From Bin5 sp963662575 (GTDB lineage Bacteria; Chloroflexota; Anaerolineae; Caldilineales; Caldilineaceae): a stretch of 64,000 nucleotides of DNA. The DNA is taken from assembly GCA_963662575.1 (NCBI GenBank), contig OY759723.1:3658001-3722000 (forward strand), given 5' to 3'. The notes below the pieces were generated by a model. The model searched no databases, was not told where the DNA came from, and worked only from the letters and a program-made list of their open reading frames with translations. A program made the translations under genes and the position numbers. Below are positions 26,083 to 35,181 of the stretch, piece after piece (positions within the stretch are counted from its first letter, which is position 1; every line of letters begins with the position of its first letter).

Positions 26083-27345
26083 ATGAAAGCCAGCTACCAG
26101 TTCGCCGGCCTGCAACGGGCTAAGGAGCCCGGTCTAAGCGTGGAAGAGTGCGCTCGTCGGATTCACAGGCTTTCCTATGTCGAGGAGCGGCTCATGTTCC
26201 TACAGGCCGCGCATATTGTCACGACTCCGCAGCGGGACCTGAAAGGGCTGTTGTCGCGTCTCCAATATGAGGACGGCCTTCACTCAGACCTTCTGAAGAA
26301 CCGGATGACGGAATTACGGGTATCCAAGGCCAAGAGCTATAGCGTTCCGGATAGTGGACTGAAGGTCGTCCTGGATGAAGCGATGCATTCTGACGGGTCC
26401 GTTGAGCTGCTGGCCGCCCTGGCAAAGGTGTTCAAGCCGGCGTTGTTGGAAGCCTACCGGAACTATGTACGTCAGACCAATGGCTTGGCCGACTATGAAT
26501 CTGTGCGCCTGATGCGCAATTTCATTGCAGAAGAAGAGGAGACGCTTGGACTGCTGGAGACCGCTTACGAAGAGGTGGTGAAGACGACGGAGGATGAGGA
26601 ACTTGCTACAGGTTGGGCTGGCACACTAGACGAGATGCTGAAGGCCGTCGGAGGCGTTGCTGGCGTCGGCAAAGCAGGGGCTGGCAGCGTTCGACCTGTC
26701 CGTAGTGGTGGGCCCTTCAAGGTTGCGAAGAGACCTGAGCGGGACAGTTCGTTCTCGAGCGTATGGGATGTAATCCACGTCGACGAGGACCGCGTGCCGG
26801 AGCGGCTCGCGCAGATGATCGCCACGCGTTTGGGTGAAATCACCATCGCCGAGGCGCTGGCCATCGTCCTCCTGGAGGTAGATGAGCAACCCTGGTCGTT
26901 CTACGTTGCCATTTCCCGTCATATGTGGGATGAGATGCGCCATTCCCTGTTCGGAGAGGCCGCCGCGGAGCATGTTTACGGCGATCGCTCCGCTCTCCCA
27001 TTGCGTGATTTTGAAATCGAGTACCTGTTTGAAATGACGCCTTTGGCGCTCTACGCCATGTTGGGGATCGGCGTCGAGGCCGCCCTGATGAAGTACCCGC
27101 CCGGCAAACGCGCCGAATACGAATTCTGCCGCGATTTGGCGCGCCATCCGTTGATGACCACTCTTCAGGACTTCGACTGGGCCGACGAAGTTGAGCACGT
27201 CCAGATCGCTCGCAAGCAGTTGAAGGAGTGGTTTCCTGGCGACAGTGAAGAACTGGCCGAACTGGCCGAAAAAGGTATGCAATTCAGGGCGCGCACGCGG
27301 CAACTTCATCCTCCGTCGCCCATGCCCGACTTGCCTGTAATATGA
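26083..27345 (+). CDS. Ferritin-like domain protein, unknown function
   Basis: A 420-residue, mostly helical soluble protein that I cannot name. Two ExxH motifs typical of carboxylate-bridged di-iron helices are visible in the C-terminal half: E284-M-R-H287 (MWDEMRHSLFGEAAAE) and E369-V-E-H372 (DEVEHVQIARKQL). An N-terminal region with EERLMFLQAAH and YEDGLHSDLLKNRM may be a second, degenerate helical bundle. This suggests a metal-dependent oxidase or an iron-binding role (inference). The open frame extends upstream, but the ATG at 26083 after AAAGG is the best start. It lies just upstream of a sialidase gene on the same strand. Confidence 0.62.
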   Translation: MKASYQFAGLQRAKEPGLSVEECARRIHRLSYVEERLMFLQAAHIVTTPQRDLKGLLSRLQYEDGLHSDLLKNRMTELRVSKAKSYSVPDSGLKVVLDEAMHSDGSVELLAALAKVFKPALLEAYRNYVRQTNGLADYESVRLMRNFIAEEEETLGLLETAYEEVVKTTEDEELATGWAGTLDEMLKAVGGVAGVGKAGAGSVRPVRSGGPFKVAKRPERDSSFSSVWDVIHVDEDRVPERLAQMIATRLGEITIAEALAIVLLEVDEQPWSFYVAISRHMWDEMRHSLFGEAAAEHVYGDRSALPLRDFEIEYLFEMTPLALYAMLGIGVEAALMKYPPGKRAEYEFCRDLARHPLMTTLQDFDWADEVEHVQIARKQLKEWFPGDSEELAELAEKGMQFRARTRQLHPPSPMPDLPVI

Positions 27346-27406
27346 ACAATTGGCCTCGCGCATGACTCCTGGGAGCGAAGAAGAACACCGAGGATATAAC
27401 CACGAA

Positions 27407-28522
27407 ATGTCCCAACCGGAAGTGGGCAATTCCATCGTAATTTACCGCGAGCCCCATTCCTACTGTTCGCACCCCTGCATCGCGAGGCTGGCAAACGGGG
27501 ACTGGTTGGTTGCTTTCAGCGCATGCACGCAGAGGCAGCCCTACACACACCCTCCTAACGACCCGCAGTTTATCAACCTTGTCAGCCGCTCAGGAGACCT
27601 GGGCGCGAGTTGGGAACCGCCGCGCGTCGCACCAGACTACGACTGGTATGGCGTCGAAGTTCCTGGCATCGCGCAGATCTCAAGCGGCGACGTTCTGCTG
27701 AACCAGTGGCGGTTCCGCTGGTATCCCGTCGAATTGGGAAGGAAGCTCTGGTCCGCGGGTGAGCAGCTCTGTTATATTGAGGATTCAGAAACACAGCGGT
27801 GGCGGCCGGCGGATTCGGAGGCAGACTGGGAGAAACACGGGTATCCATACACGCGAGCCGATGACGGGGCCTACGTCCATATCAGCAGGGATGGTGGCGC
27901 GACCTGGGAATTGACAGTTCCCTTGGAGATTGAGCCCTATCAGGCAGCGTTCAGTCCACAGGGCGCGATCGAGTCCAAGAATGGAGACTTGCTGCTGGCG
28001 CTCGGAAGCCACGATCACGACCCGCATGGCGCAAGTTTTCTGGTGCGTTCTTTTGACCAGGGGCGAAGCTGGGAGAGACCGATCGAGGCCGCTCGTGCCG
28101 AAGGTCTGACATTCTCAGAACCATCGCTGGCGGAGACTCGGAGCGGCAAACTGATAGTAATGTCTCGCGAGGAAAACACGGGCTTCATATTCCAAAGTGT
28201 ATCCTCCGACCAAGGCGCGACTTGGGCAGCACCAAGGCAACTCCCGTTCTGGGGATTTCCAACCCACTGCATCTGCATGGACGATGGACGCATTCTGATC
28301 GTGTACGGCAGGCGCAAGCGTCCGTTCGGCATCCGGGCCGCGGTGAGCGAGGACGAAGGGGAGACTTGGGGCGAGGAGGTAGTGCTGCGCGACGACCTGC
28401 CCAACGGCAATCTGGGCTATCCTTCGGCTATCGAATACGCGCCGGGGCAACTGTTCACGGCTTATTATGGCGAAGACGCAGGGGGCGTGACGTGCATTCA
28501 AGGAACATATTTCACGATCTAG
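27407..28522 (+). CDS. Exo-sialidase-like Asp-box beta-propeller
   Basis: A 371-residue sialidase-superfamily protein with five Asp boxes: SGDLGASWE, SRDGGATWE, SFDQGRSWE, SSDQGATWA and SEDEGETWG, consistent with a six-bladed propeller. It has no signal peptide and so is predicted cytoplasmic. The start is uncertain: the ATG at 27407 has a GAGG upstream, while 27362 (ATG) is in frame. Family members cleave sialic acid or related ulosonic acids, or only bind glycans. It is followed by an HpcH-type aldolase 66 bases downstream, suggesting use of an acidic sugar. Confidence 0.83.
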   Translation: MSQPEVGNSIVIYREPHSYCSHPCIARLANGDWLVAFSACTQRQPYTHPPNDPQFINLVSRSGDLGASWEPPRVAPDYDWYGVEVPGIAQISSGDVLLNQWRFRWYPVELGRKLWSAGEQLCYIEDSETQRWRPADSEADWEKHGYPYTRADDGAYVHISRDGGATWELTVPLEIEPYQAAFSPQGAIESKNGDLLLALGSHDHDPHGASFLVRSFDQGRSWERPIEAARAEGLTFSEPSLAETRSGKLIVMSREENTGFIFQSVSSDQGATWAAPRQLPFWGFPTHCICMDDGRILIVYGRRKRPFGIRAAVSEDEGETWGEEVVLRDDLPNGNLGYPSAIEYAPGQLFTAYYGEDAGGVTCIQGTYFTI

Positions 28523-28588
28523 AGGAAGGGAGACAGACCTCGCCCTTTCTTCGTTACCAACACGACCATCATTCGAGGAGCGATTGGG

Positions 28589-29362
28589 ATGCGATCCAAC
28601 TTCGTACGGGAAAAAGTGCGCAGCGGCGAGAAGACTTTCGGCAGTTTCCTGGGCATGGGAAGTGCGACGGTCGCTGAATTACTGGGCCACGCCGGATGTG
28701 AGTGGCTGCTGATAGAGATGGAGCACAACGGCCTCGACATGGCCGAAGTGGAACACATTCTCATGGCCATAGGCGGGACAGATGCCGTCCCGCTGGTGCG
28801 CATTCCGTCGGCGGACCCGGTCTTTATTCAGAGGTCTTTGGACATCGGCGGGATGGGGATTGCCGTGCCTATGGTCAAGACGGTAGCCGAGGCCGAGGCC
28901 ATCGTGCGGGCCACTCGCTATCCTCCGCAAGGGAGGCGCAGTTTCGGGCCGCTGCGGGCGTCCCGCTACACGATCGAATACGAGGAATACTTCGAGCGGG
29001 CCAACGAAAATATGTTGGTCATGCTGATCATTGAGACGACTGAGGCGGTCGAGGATTTGGAAGCGATTGCCAACGTGCCGGGGATCGACGTGCTGTTTAT
29101 CGGCGCTTTTGATCTCTGTCTCTCGATGGGATTGAATCCCTTCGAGTTGCCGTTGCCGGAGATAGAAGAGGTAATGGATCGCGCCTTAGAGGTAGGCCGT
29201 TCGTGTGGGGTGGCCGTCGGGGCAGGAGCGGGCGACCCGGAGGAGTTGCAGGCTCTCGCCGCGAGGGGCTTTACTTTTCTGAGCTATGGCCCTGACTATC
29301 AGCTGTTGGCGAAGTCAATCCGACCAGGCGTGGAGGCATTCAGGAATCTGGAAAAGGCCTGA
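28589..29362 (+). CDS. HpcH/HpaI-type 2-keto-3-deoxy acid aldolase
   Basis: A 257-residue class II (metal-dependent) aldolase of the HpcH/HpaI family. Diagnostic blocks: EWLLIEMEHNGLD (the metal-site region), PLVRIPSADP, GPLRASRY and LIIETTEAVEDLEAIA; the FDLCLSMG block replaces the more usual DLS(A/S)SMG with an inserted Cys-Leu. Members split 2-keto-3-deoxy acids such as 2-keto-3-deoxyrhamnonate into pyruvate and an aldehyde. This would complete a rhamnose or hexonate route with RhaM and the UxaA pair, though those genes are not contiguous. GAGGAG precedes the ATG. A strong hairpin follows. Confidence 0.88.
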   Translation: MRSNFVREKVRSGEKTFGSFLGMGSATVAELLGHAGCEWLLIEMEHNGLDMAEVEHILMAIGGTDAVPLVRIPSADPVFIQRSLDIGGMGIAVPMVKTVAEAEAIVRATRYPPQGRRSFGPLRASRYTIEYEEYFERANENMLVMLIIETTEAVEDLEAIANVPGIDVLFIGAFDLCLSMGLNPFELPLPEIEEVMDRALEVGRSCGVAVGAGAGDPEELQALAARGFTFLSYGPDYQLLAKSIRPGVEAFRNLEKA

Positions 29363-29381
29363 CCTGGAAAATACATAAACA

Positions 29382-29415
29382 ACCCTGCCGGGACCAAAGT
29401 TCGTCCCGGCAGGGT
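29382..29415. terminator. Strong hairpin between convergent genes
   Basis: ACCCTGCCGGGAC and its perfect 13-base complement enclose an 8-base loop. It lies 20 bases after the aldolase stop and 25 bases after the stop of the opposing propeller gene, so it could end both transcripts. T-tracts are poor on both sides. Confidence 0.7.
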
Positions 29416-29439
29416 CTGCAATTTCAGTGGGAGAAAAGC

Positions 29440-30408
29440 CTATACCGCAAGCGCCACTGCCCGAACTTCGCCGAATTCCCGCTCCAGCTTTGTCCATGAG
29501 TGCCCGCGATCTGTACTGCGATAGAGTTGTCCGGCCACGCTGTAGGCTACGATCCAGTCGGGTAACGCTGAATTGTGAGAAACCGCCCAGATCGTACTGT
29601 TGGCTACGCCGCCCAGGTCGGCCCGCTGCCACGACTTGCCCATGTCAGTGCTATGGAAGAGGCCGCCTTCGTCTCCGGGCGGGCCGTTGCCGGCGCCTAC
29701 CCAAATGCGGCTGTCGCCATTTGACAGATGAATAACGCCGCGGCAGTAGGGCCAGGGATAGTGGTCTCTGACTTCAAGGGGCGTCCAATTCTGCATGTCG
29801 GTTGTCACGCAGACATCGTTATTTGTGGCTGCGACCAACGTCTTGGGCGAGCCGGGCACAACAGCCAGGCCATGGATATCGAGGCTGGACAGCCCCTCGC
29901 TGCCCTCTCGCCAGGTATCGCCGCCGTCATGGCTGATGCGCATGCCGTCGATTTCGATGCCGGCGTAGACCGTTTTCGAATCTTCCGGATCGAAAATTAT
30001 GCTGGTTACACGGGGCGTTAGAGGAATGCCTTCGCATTCATCGGCGAGGTCGACGCCCAACTGCTGCCAGCTACTGCCGCCGTCTCGAGAGCGGAAAAGG
30101 GCGGAAGGGCAGGTCCCGGCGAAGATTGTGTTGGCATTTGCGGGATCGATAGCCAGCGCCCAGATCTCAAGATCGTTCATCGGTGAGTCAACCAACTCCC
30201 AAGAGTCTGCGCCATCGCGCGTGCGGTAGAGGCCGGCTTCCGTTCCGGCGTAGAGCACTGCCGAATCGTCCGGGTCGATGGCGATTGCCCGAATGTCGGC
30301 CTCCATGAACATGCCCTTCGAAGCACGCTCCCAGGCTTCACCGCCGTCGCGGCTACGCCATACGCTCTGCCCGATGGTGCCGGTGTAAATGATAGGCTTT
30401 GCAGTCAC
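29440..30408 (-). CDS. VPS10/BNR-type beta-propeller protein
   Basis: A 322-residue repeat protein with regularly spaced Asp-box strands (SRDGGEAWE, TRDGADSWE, SRDGGSSWQ, SHDGGDTWR, STDMGKSWQ, STDRGHSWT) and alternating AIDPDDSAVLYAG-type strands. This is the pattern of VPS10/Ycf48-like propellers. No signal peptide or membrane segment is visible. The start is a GTG with GAGGAGG 9 bases upstream. Catalytic residues are not apparent, so it is more likely a glycan- or protein-binding scaffold. It is not in an obvious operon. Confidence 0.82.
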   Translation of the reverse strand: MTAKPIIYTGTIGQSVWRSRDGGEAWERASKGMFMEADIRAIAIDPDDSAVLYAGTEAGLYRTRDGADSWELVDSPMNDLEIWALAIDPANANTIFAGTCPSALFRSRDGGSSWQQLGVDLADECEGIPLTPRVTSIIFDPEDSKTVYAGIEIDGMRISHDGGDTWREGSEGLSSLDIHGLAVVPGSPKTLVAATNNDVCVTTDMQNWTPLEVRDHYPWPYCRGVIHLSNGDSRIWVGAGNGPPGDEGGLFHSTDMGKSWQRADLGGVANSTIWAVSHNSALPDWIVAYSVAGQLYRSTDRGHSWTKLEREFGEVRAVALAV

Positions 30409-30569
30409 TTAAGTACCTCCTCGTAATCGTGATTGTATATGTTTTCGATTCGCGTTGCCGTTATGTGACCGTAGACAGGTTGCAGCCCAAGACTGCGGCG
30501 AAGCTACTGCATCAGAAGCTCCAGGCGTTATGAGCCGCGGTAGCCTCTAACTAAACATCTAGCTCTATT

Positions 30570-31499
30570 CTACCCTAGCGCTAATTCTGACTGCCATTGC
30601 TGAAATTCGACGCAGTCTTCGCCAAGAAGGCTGTTAAGTTCTCGCGTAAGCCAGCCAAATTGGCGCTCGAACCAATCGACCGGAAAACCGCCACCGGCAG
30701 TTGCCGAAAGTTCTCGAAGGTGTTCTGCCTGCAGTGCATAGATCCGCAGCAGAGGAACGGCCAAAGTTGGCAGAATAGTTGGATCTGTTGGGTAGGTGTC
30801 GGTCAATGACGTTAGCCAGCTCGCGGGAAAGATTTCCGACATATGTTTAGCCCGCTTGCCGTAACGCAATCCAGTGCGCCGCCACATCAGCTTGAGCAGG
30901 TCGCTGCGGGCCAGGTCGAGGGTGAGCAGCACAGAGTGCAGTTCCTGGTTGTGGAAGACAGCCGGCGTGTGCAGCATCATCAGGAGCAGGAACTTTGCCC
31001 GCTGCCAGACCGAGGCCGGGGTCAGCGGATCCGTATCGGGCCAGACCTCGTTCGGCGGCAGCTTGGGGGCCTGGCGGAATGCGGGCGCGCCGGCAGGCAA
31101 GCGCGAAAAGAGGATCTCCCATTCATACAGCACCAGTCCGTCGGCCTGACTGGTTGGAATTGCCCCTGCTTCGACCAGCAGCCCATCGGATGTCAGCGCC
31201 CTCGCAAAAGCAGTCTCCAGCGCCAGGTAGTCTCCCAAGCCAGCCAGGAGCCTGGAGGGTCCTCTGATCTTCCGAGGGTCCGATGCATTGTATTCCTGCT
31301 GTGTGGGCCCTTGCCAAAGCCGCTCGTAATCTTCGTCAGCAATTGCAAAACGAATATCGATATCCGAATAGGGAGTGCCGCGGCCGTTGGCCAGACTGCC
31401 CTCCAGCCAGACGAGGTCGAGCGTGGGAATCTGCTTCAGATCTGCCAGCCAGCGCCGAATCAGGGACCACTGGCGAGCCGTTGCTACTGTTTCAGGCAC
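30570..31499 (-). CDS. Nucleotidyltransferase-domain protein
   Basis: A 309-residue protein with the polymerase-beta-like nucleotidyltransferase signature near residue 35: GSLANGRGTPYSDIDIRF, where GS and the DxD (SDIDI) bind nucleotide and metal. The remainder is a helical domain. The overall layout resembles aminoglycoside 6-type adenylyltransferases and related small-molecule transferases. Resistance activity is possible but cannot be claimed from sequence. The start is a GTG with AGGAGGGAG directly upstream. It is separated by 54 bases from the methyltransferase gene on the same strand and may share its transcript. Confidence 0.78.
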   Translation of the reverse strand: MPETVATARQWSLIRRWLADLKQIPTLDLVWLEGSLANGRGTPYSDIDIRFAIADEDYERLWQGPTQQEYNASDPRKIRGPSRLLAGLGDYLALETAFARALTSDGLLVEAGAIPTSQADGLVLYEWEILFSRLPAGAPAFRQAPKLPPNEVWPDTDPLTPASVWQRAKFLLLMMLHTPAVFHNQELHSVLLTLDLARSDLLKLMWRRTGLRYGKRAKHMSEIFPASWLTSLTDTYPTDPTILPTLAVPLLRIYALQAEHLRELSATAGGGFPVDWFERQFGWLTRELNSLLGEDCVEFQQWQSELALG

Positions 31500-31553
31500 T
31501 TTTTCTCCCTCCTGGAAGCGACAATTGACTGGACTGTGAGGCCAAGTTAATCG

Positions 31554-32324
31554 TCATTCAGAAATTCTCCCCCGCATGACTGCGCACTGGAAGGAATGGC
31601 CTGCTTCAACAATGCCCATCGCTGTCTTCACCTCTGCAGGCGCGATATCATACAAGCCGCGAATGGCAACACGACTGGCCTCTGGAGTGGCCATACGCTC
31701 GGTCCATTCCTCAAAGTCGAGAAATATGCGGTATGGGAAAACGACTTCCAGGTCGAAACCGGCGCCGCTAAAGATGGTCTCCCACTCTGTAAGCGTAAAG
31801 TCGCGCACATGCGATGGATCCCGCAATATCTCTATGGCATTCAAATAAGTGTCGCAGACATAGTCGCCGAAACCCAATACGTCACTGAGAACAAACATGC
31901 CGCCGTCTTTGAGCACGCGGCGGAATTCACGGAGTGCCTTGTCTGGTCTGGCCCAGTGATGCGAGCTGTAGCGGGAGACGACGAGGTCGAAAGTCGCGTC
32001 GGCACTGGGCAGCGACTCGACGTCGCCGAGGCGGGTGACGATGTTCTCCAGGCCTCGCTCGCTGGCCAGCACTTCGACCTGGCGGAGCATCGAGGCGGTG
32101 AAATCGAGGGCCACCACTTCTGCTACATGCGGAGAAAAGCTGGCAGCAGTATGCCCGGCGCCGCAACCGGCATCCAGAACGCGTTCTACTCCGCGCAGAT
32201 TCGCGGCTTGCACCATCACCGGCAGGTCCTCGCCCTGCGCGTGAACTGCGCTTGTGAGATAATTGGCCGCCACAGGTCCAAACTGCTCCTGAACGGCGCC
32301 TTTGAGGTCGCTGTCTCTAGCCAT
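31554..32324 (-). CDS. Class I SAM-dependent methyltransferase
   Basis: A 256-residue methyltransferase. The SAM-binding motif I is VLDAGCGAGHTAASF near residue 51, followed by the acidic motif EVVALDFTASML and the DVESLPSADATFDLVVSR segment resembling UbiE/COQ5-type enzymes. The acceptor is unknown. No strong ribosome site is seen at the ATG. It lies 21 bases downstream of the M20 peptidase gene, so the two are probably co-transcribed. Confidence 0.85.
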   Translation of the reverse strand: MARDSDLKGAVQEQFGPVAANYLTSAVHAQGEDLPVMVQAANLRGVERVLDAGCGAGHTAASFSPHVAEVVALDFTASMLRQVEVLASERGLENIVTRLGDVESLPSADATFDLVVSRYSSHHWARPDKALREFRRVLKDGGMFVLSDVLGFGDYVCDTYLNAIEILRDPSHVRDFTLTEWETIFSGAGFDLEVVFPYRIFLDFEEWTERMATPEASRVAIRGLYDIAPAEVKTAMGIVEAGHSFQCAVMRGRISE

Positions 32325-32345
32325 TTTTGTGTGGTGAAGCAGATG

Positions 32346-33686
32346 TCAGAGCGCGCCGCCCTCGCCGTAACGGTCCAGTACGGTTGAAATCGCCTGCAAT
32401 CCGAACTCCAATGCCGCCACGGGCACGCGCTCATCGGCTGCATGGACGGTTGCGCCGAAATTCGTGCCGGGCGGCAGTTTCATGGGCAAGAAGCCGTAAT
32501 TCTGGATGCCCAGGCGGGAGAACATACGCCCATCGGTAAAGCCGCCAACCATTGAAGGGATGACTACGCCATCCGGGTCGAGCTCTTCCACAATGCCCTT
32601 CAGCAGCGGGAACAGGCTCATGTCTACGTCAGCGTTACCCGCATCGTGCCTGATTATCTCAAAGGGAAGATCATCGCCCAGCAGATCATGCAGTTCGGAG
32701 ATGAGGTTGTCGGCGGTGAAGCCGGGCAGGACGCGGCCATCCAATTCCAACACGATCTCGCTGGGGATTACGTTGGTCTTGATTCCGCCGCCGACGACGG
32801 TGGCATTGACAGTATTGTGTAGCAGCGCGTCAAAAGACCTAGCTTGAGGCACGCCATCGGCCGCCATCTGATCGAGCGCGGCGTCGGTGCGTTTTGGATC
32901 CAGCAGGGCCATGGCTGCCTCGGCCAGCGGGCCTTGCGCCTGCTCAGCCAGCGCCGGCAGCATCTGCTCCATCACCGGCGTGACATGCACTGGCAATCTG
33001 TTCTCGTTGAGCGTTGTCAATAGCTTGCCGAGCCGGGCCATGGAGCCATCTCGCAGGGGAGTCGAGCCGTGTCCGCCCGGACCCGTCAAACGAGTACGCA
33101 GCCAGCAGACCTGTTTTTCGGCTACCATGAGCGGGTAAAACCGCTGATCGCCCAGGTACTGAGAACTGCCTCCCCCTTCGCCGATGGCATACTTCGCGCC
33201 CTCAAACTGCTCAGGATGCTCCTCCGTCAGGAAGCGGGCACCATAGTCGCTGCCGGCCTCCTCATCGCTCATTATGGTCAGCACAATGTCGCCGGCAGGG
33301 GTGCGCCCCTCGGCTAAAGCACGCAGAACGGCGCAGGTCATCATCGTCACGCCGCTCTTCATATCGAGGCTGCCGCGACCCCAGATCTGGCCGTCGATCA
33401 GGTCGGCGCCGAAGGGATCGTGTTTCCATGTCTGGTTGGCGGTAGTTACCACGTCAACGTGGCCCTGCAATACCAGCGCTGGCGCTTCACCGCGGCCAGG
33501 TAAACGCGTGACCAGATTGGGTCTGTTCGGGTCTTTGCCAAGCAGGGTTGTTGCAAGACCGGCCTCCTGGAGCAGACCGTTTAGATAGCCGATGCACTCA
33601 GCTTCGTTGCCAGGCGGATTTGTAGTGTCAAAGCGGATCAGAGTCCGCAGCAGATCAGTCGGTCGGTTGTAAATGGGAGCGGACAT
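32346..33686 (-). CDS. M20 family metallopeptidase (ArgE/DapE-like)
   Basis: A 446-residue zinc amidohydrolase. The first metal ligand is in LQGHVDVVTTANQ, the bridging Asp in GRGSLDMKSGVTMM, and the catalytic Glu pair in TIMSDEEAGSDYGARF; the lid or dimerisation domain follows. The family cleaves N-acyl amino acids or peptides (carboxypeptidase, deacylase, aminoacylase), and the sequence does not decide between them. It is first in a two-gene unit with a methyltransferase. The ATG is preceded by AGGAAAG. Confidence 0.89.
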   Translation of the reverse strand: MSAPIYNRPTDLLRTLIRFDTTNPPGNEAECIGYLNGLLQEAGLATTLLGKDPNRPNLVTRLPGRGEAPALVLQGHVDVVTTANQTWKHDPFGADLIDGQIWGRGSLDMKSGVTMMTCAVLRALAEGRTPAGDIVLTIMSDEEAGSDYGARFLTEEHPEQFEGAKYAIGEGGGSSQYLGDQRFYPLMVAEKQVCWLRTRLTGPGGHGSTPLRDGSMARLGKLLTTLNENRLPVHVTPVMEQMLPALAEQAQGPLAEAAMALLDPKRTDAALDQMAADGVPQARSFDALLHNTVNATVVGGGIKTNVIPSEIVLELDGRVLPGFTADNLISELHDLLGDDLPFEIIRHDAGNADVDMSLFPLLKGIVEELDPDGVVIPSMVGGFTDGRMFSRLGIQNYGFLPMKLPPGTNFGATVHAADERVPVAALEFGLQAISTVLDRYGEGGAL

Positions 33687-34128
33687 TGCGTTGGTTCTTT
33701 CCTGAGTGAAATACGGTTGCAGTTACAGAGGCAAATCGCTGGCGGCGCACTTCAAAGTGTTTGCCGGTCGGCCGCTGGTAGTTTCAGTCCTATGGAGCCA
33801 GATTGGCGCGGAATTGTGTTAGTTTTCGCCACAAGCCTATCCTAAGCGGTCCGTAACGGCAAGAGCGTCATGCGACCGCTGATATTTCCTACTTTTTCCT
33901 GTCCCCGAATCGAGGGGAGGTGGGCTGCCTACAGAGGTTTAGCCAGCGGCAAACTCTGTTGCCGATGAGCACGGTCCTTGGGAACAGTTCGTCATTTCTT
34001 TCGCGGCTGTTACAATAGCCCCGAATGACGCCTACCTGTAGTTGCGGCGCAAGTTCTCTGGTTCTCATTTTGGCGGTTGGCAGCTTAGTTTCCCCAGGGC
34101 ACATCCGCGCATAGGGAGTTACCATTCC
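33687..34128. other. Intergenic gap, no gene seen
   Basis: A 440-base divergent gap between the M20 peptidase and the homocysteine methyltransferase-family gene. A -10-like TACAAT occurs at 34011-34016 with a poor -35. A small hairpin CGGCAA-ACTCTG-TTGCCG lies near 33945. No riboswitch of the SAM type is recognised, despite the methyl-transfer gene downstream. Confidence 0.4.
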
Positions 34129-35085
34129 ATGACAACCATCAGCGAACGACTCAATGACAGCCGACCAATTCTTCTGGACGGCGCGACCGGGACCGAGTTA
34201 CAGAGCCGGGGCGTGCCGATGAACAACGTCGCCTGGAGCGGCTTGGCGGTTGCCACTCATCCCGAAGTTGTAAGGCAGGTGCATCTCGACTACATTCGCG
34301 TAGGCGCGGAGATCATAATCACAAACACGTTCGCCAGCGGCCGGCATATGCTACGGGCTGCGGGTGTCGAGGGCCGCACCGCGGAGATAAACCGGCAGGC
34401 CGCCCTGCTGGCGCTTCAAGCAAGAGAAGAAGCTGGCGAGGCAAAGAGTAGTAGTGGCACTGGGGAATGGGAAGCCGCTCCCGGTACTGTCTGGGTTGCC
34501 GGGTCGATTTCGCCGATGGGTGGGGGCCTTGGCGATGAGGATCGACCTTCTCCGCAGAAGATGCGGGGCAATTTTGCAGAGCAGGCTGAACTCCTGGCCG
34601 AGGCCGGCGTCGACTTCCTGCTGCTGGAAATGATGCGAGACATTGAATACAGCTGCGCTGCTCTGGAGGCGGCTGCGGCGACAGGCCTGCCTGTATGGGT
34701 GGGATTCAGTTGCGAACGGGTGGAGGGAGGCGGCATTAAGCTGGCCCCTACCATCGGCGAAGAGGTTCCGCTGGCTGAGGGCGTGGCCGCGGTGATGGCG
34801 GAAGGCGGAGCGCTGGCAGCCATAATGCACAGCGACGTGGAAATTACCGGTGAGGCAGTGCGTGCAGTTCAGGCTGTCTGGGACGGGCCAACCGGCGCTT
34901 ATCCCGAGAGCGGCTATTTTGAGATGCCCCACTGGCAGTTTGTCGACATAATCGAGCCCGAGGTCTTCGCTGAGCGTGCCATGTCATGGGTTGGACAGGG
35001 CGTCCAGTTGGTTGGCGGTTGTTGCGGCACCGGACTGCCTCATATCGAAGCCTTGGCCAAGCAGTTGAGGAGTCTTGCCGCGTAG
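34129..35085 (+). CDS. Homocysteine S-methyltransferase family protein
   Basis: A 318-residue (beta/alpha)8-barrel methyltransferase. The N-terminus LLDGATGTELQSRGV, the TNTFASGRHML block and the C-terminal zinc-binding LVGGCCGTGLPHI are diagnostic. A third zinc cysteine is expected in the GFSCE segment near residue 195. Enzymes transfer methyl groups from S-methylmethionine or similar donors to homocysteine, or act in related demethylations. The ATG at 34129 is chosen over an upstream open frame beginning at 34042; AGGGAG is upstream. It is not obviously in an operon with the next gene. Confidence 0.87.
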   Translation: MTTISERLNDSRPILLDGATGTELQSRGVPMNNVAWSGLAVATHPEVVRQVHLDYIRVGAEIIITNTFASGRHMLRAAGVEGRTAEINRQAALLALQAREEAGEAKSSSGTGEWEAAPGTVWVAGSISPMGGGLGDEDRPSPQKMRGNFAEQAELLAEAGVDFLLLEMMRDIEYSCAALEAAAATGLPVWVGFSCERVEGGGIKLAPTIGEEVPLAEGVAAVMAEGGALAAIMHSDVEITGEAVRAVQAVWDGPTGAYPESGYFEMPHWQFVDIIEPEVFAERAMSWVGQGVQLVGGCCGTGLPHIEALAKQLRSLAA

Positions 35086-35181
35086 CAGTAGGAGAGGTCG
35101 GGCCGGGCCTGCGCGTCTTCTGCGGGGCAACCCCAGATTCATCTATTGTGTCTGCACACGTATATTGCCAGGAAAACAAAA

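Noticed and set aside
30570..31499. Antibiotic-resistance gene (aminoglycoside adenylyltransferase)
   Set aside because: Only the general nucleotidyltransferase motif is visible; substrate class cannot be claimed.
34741..34760. CCCCTACC resembling the hairpin-module tail
   Set aside because: It is coding sequence inside the homocysteine methyltransferase-family gene with no stem beside it.
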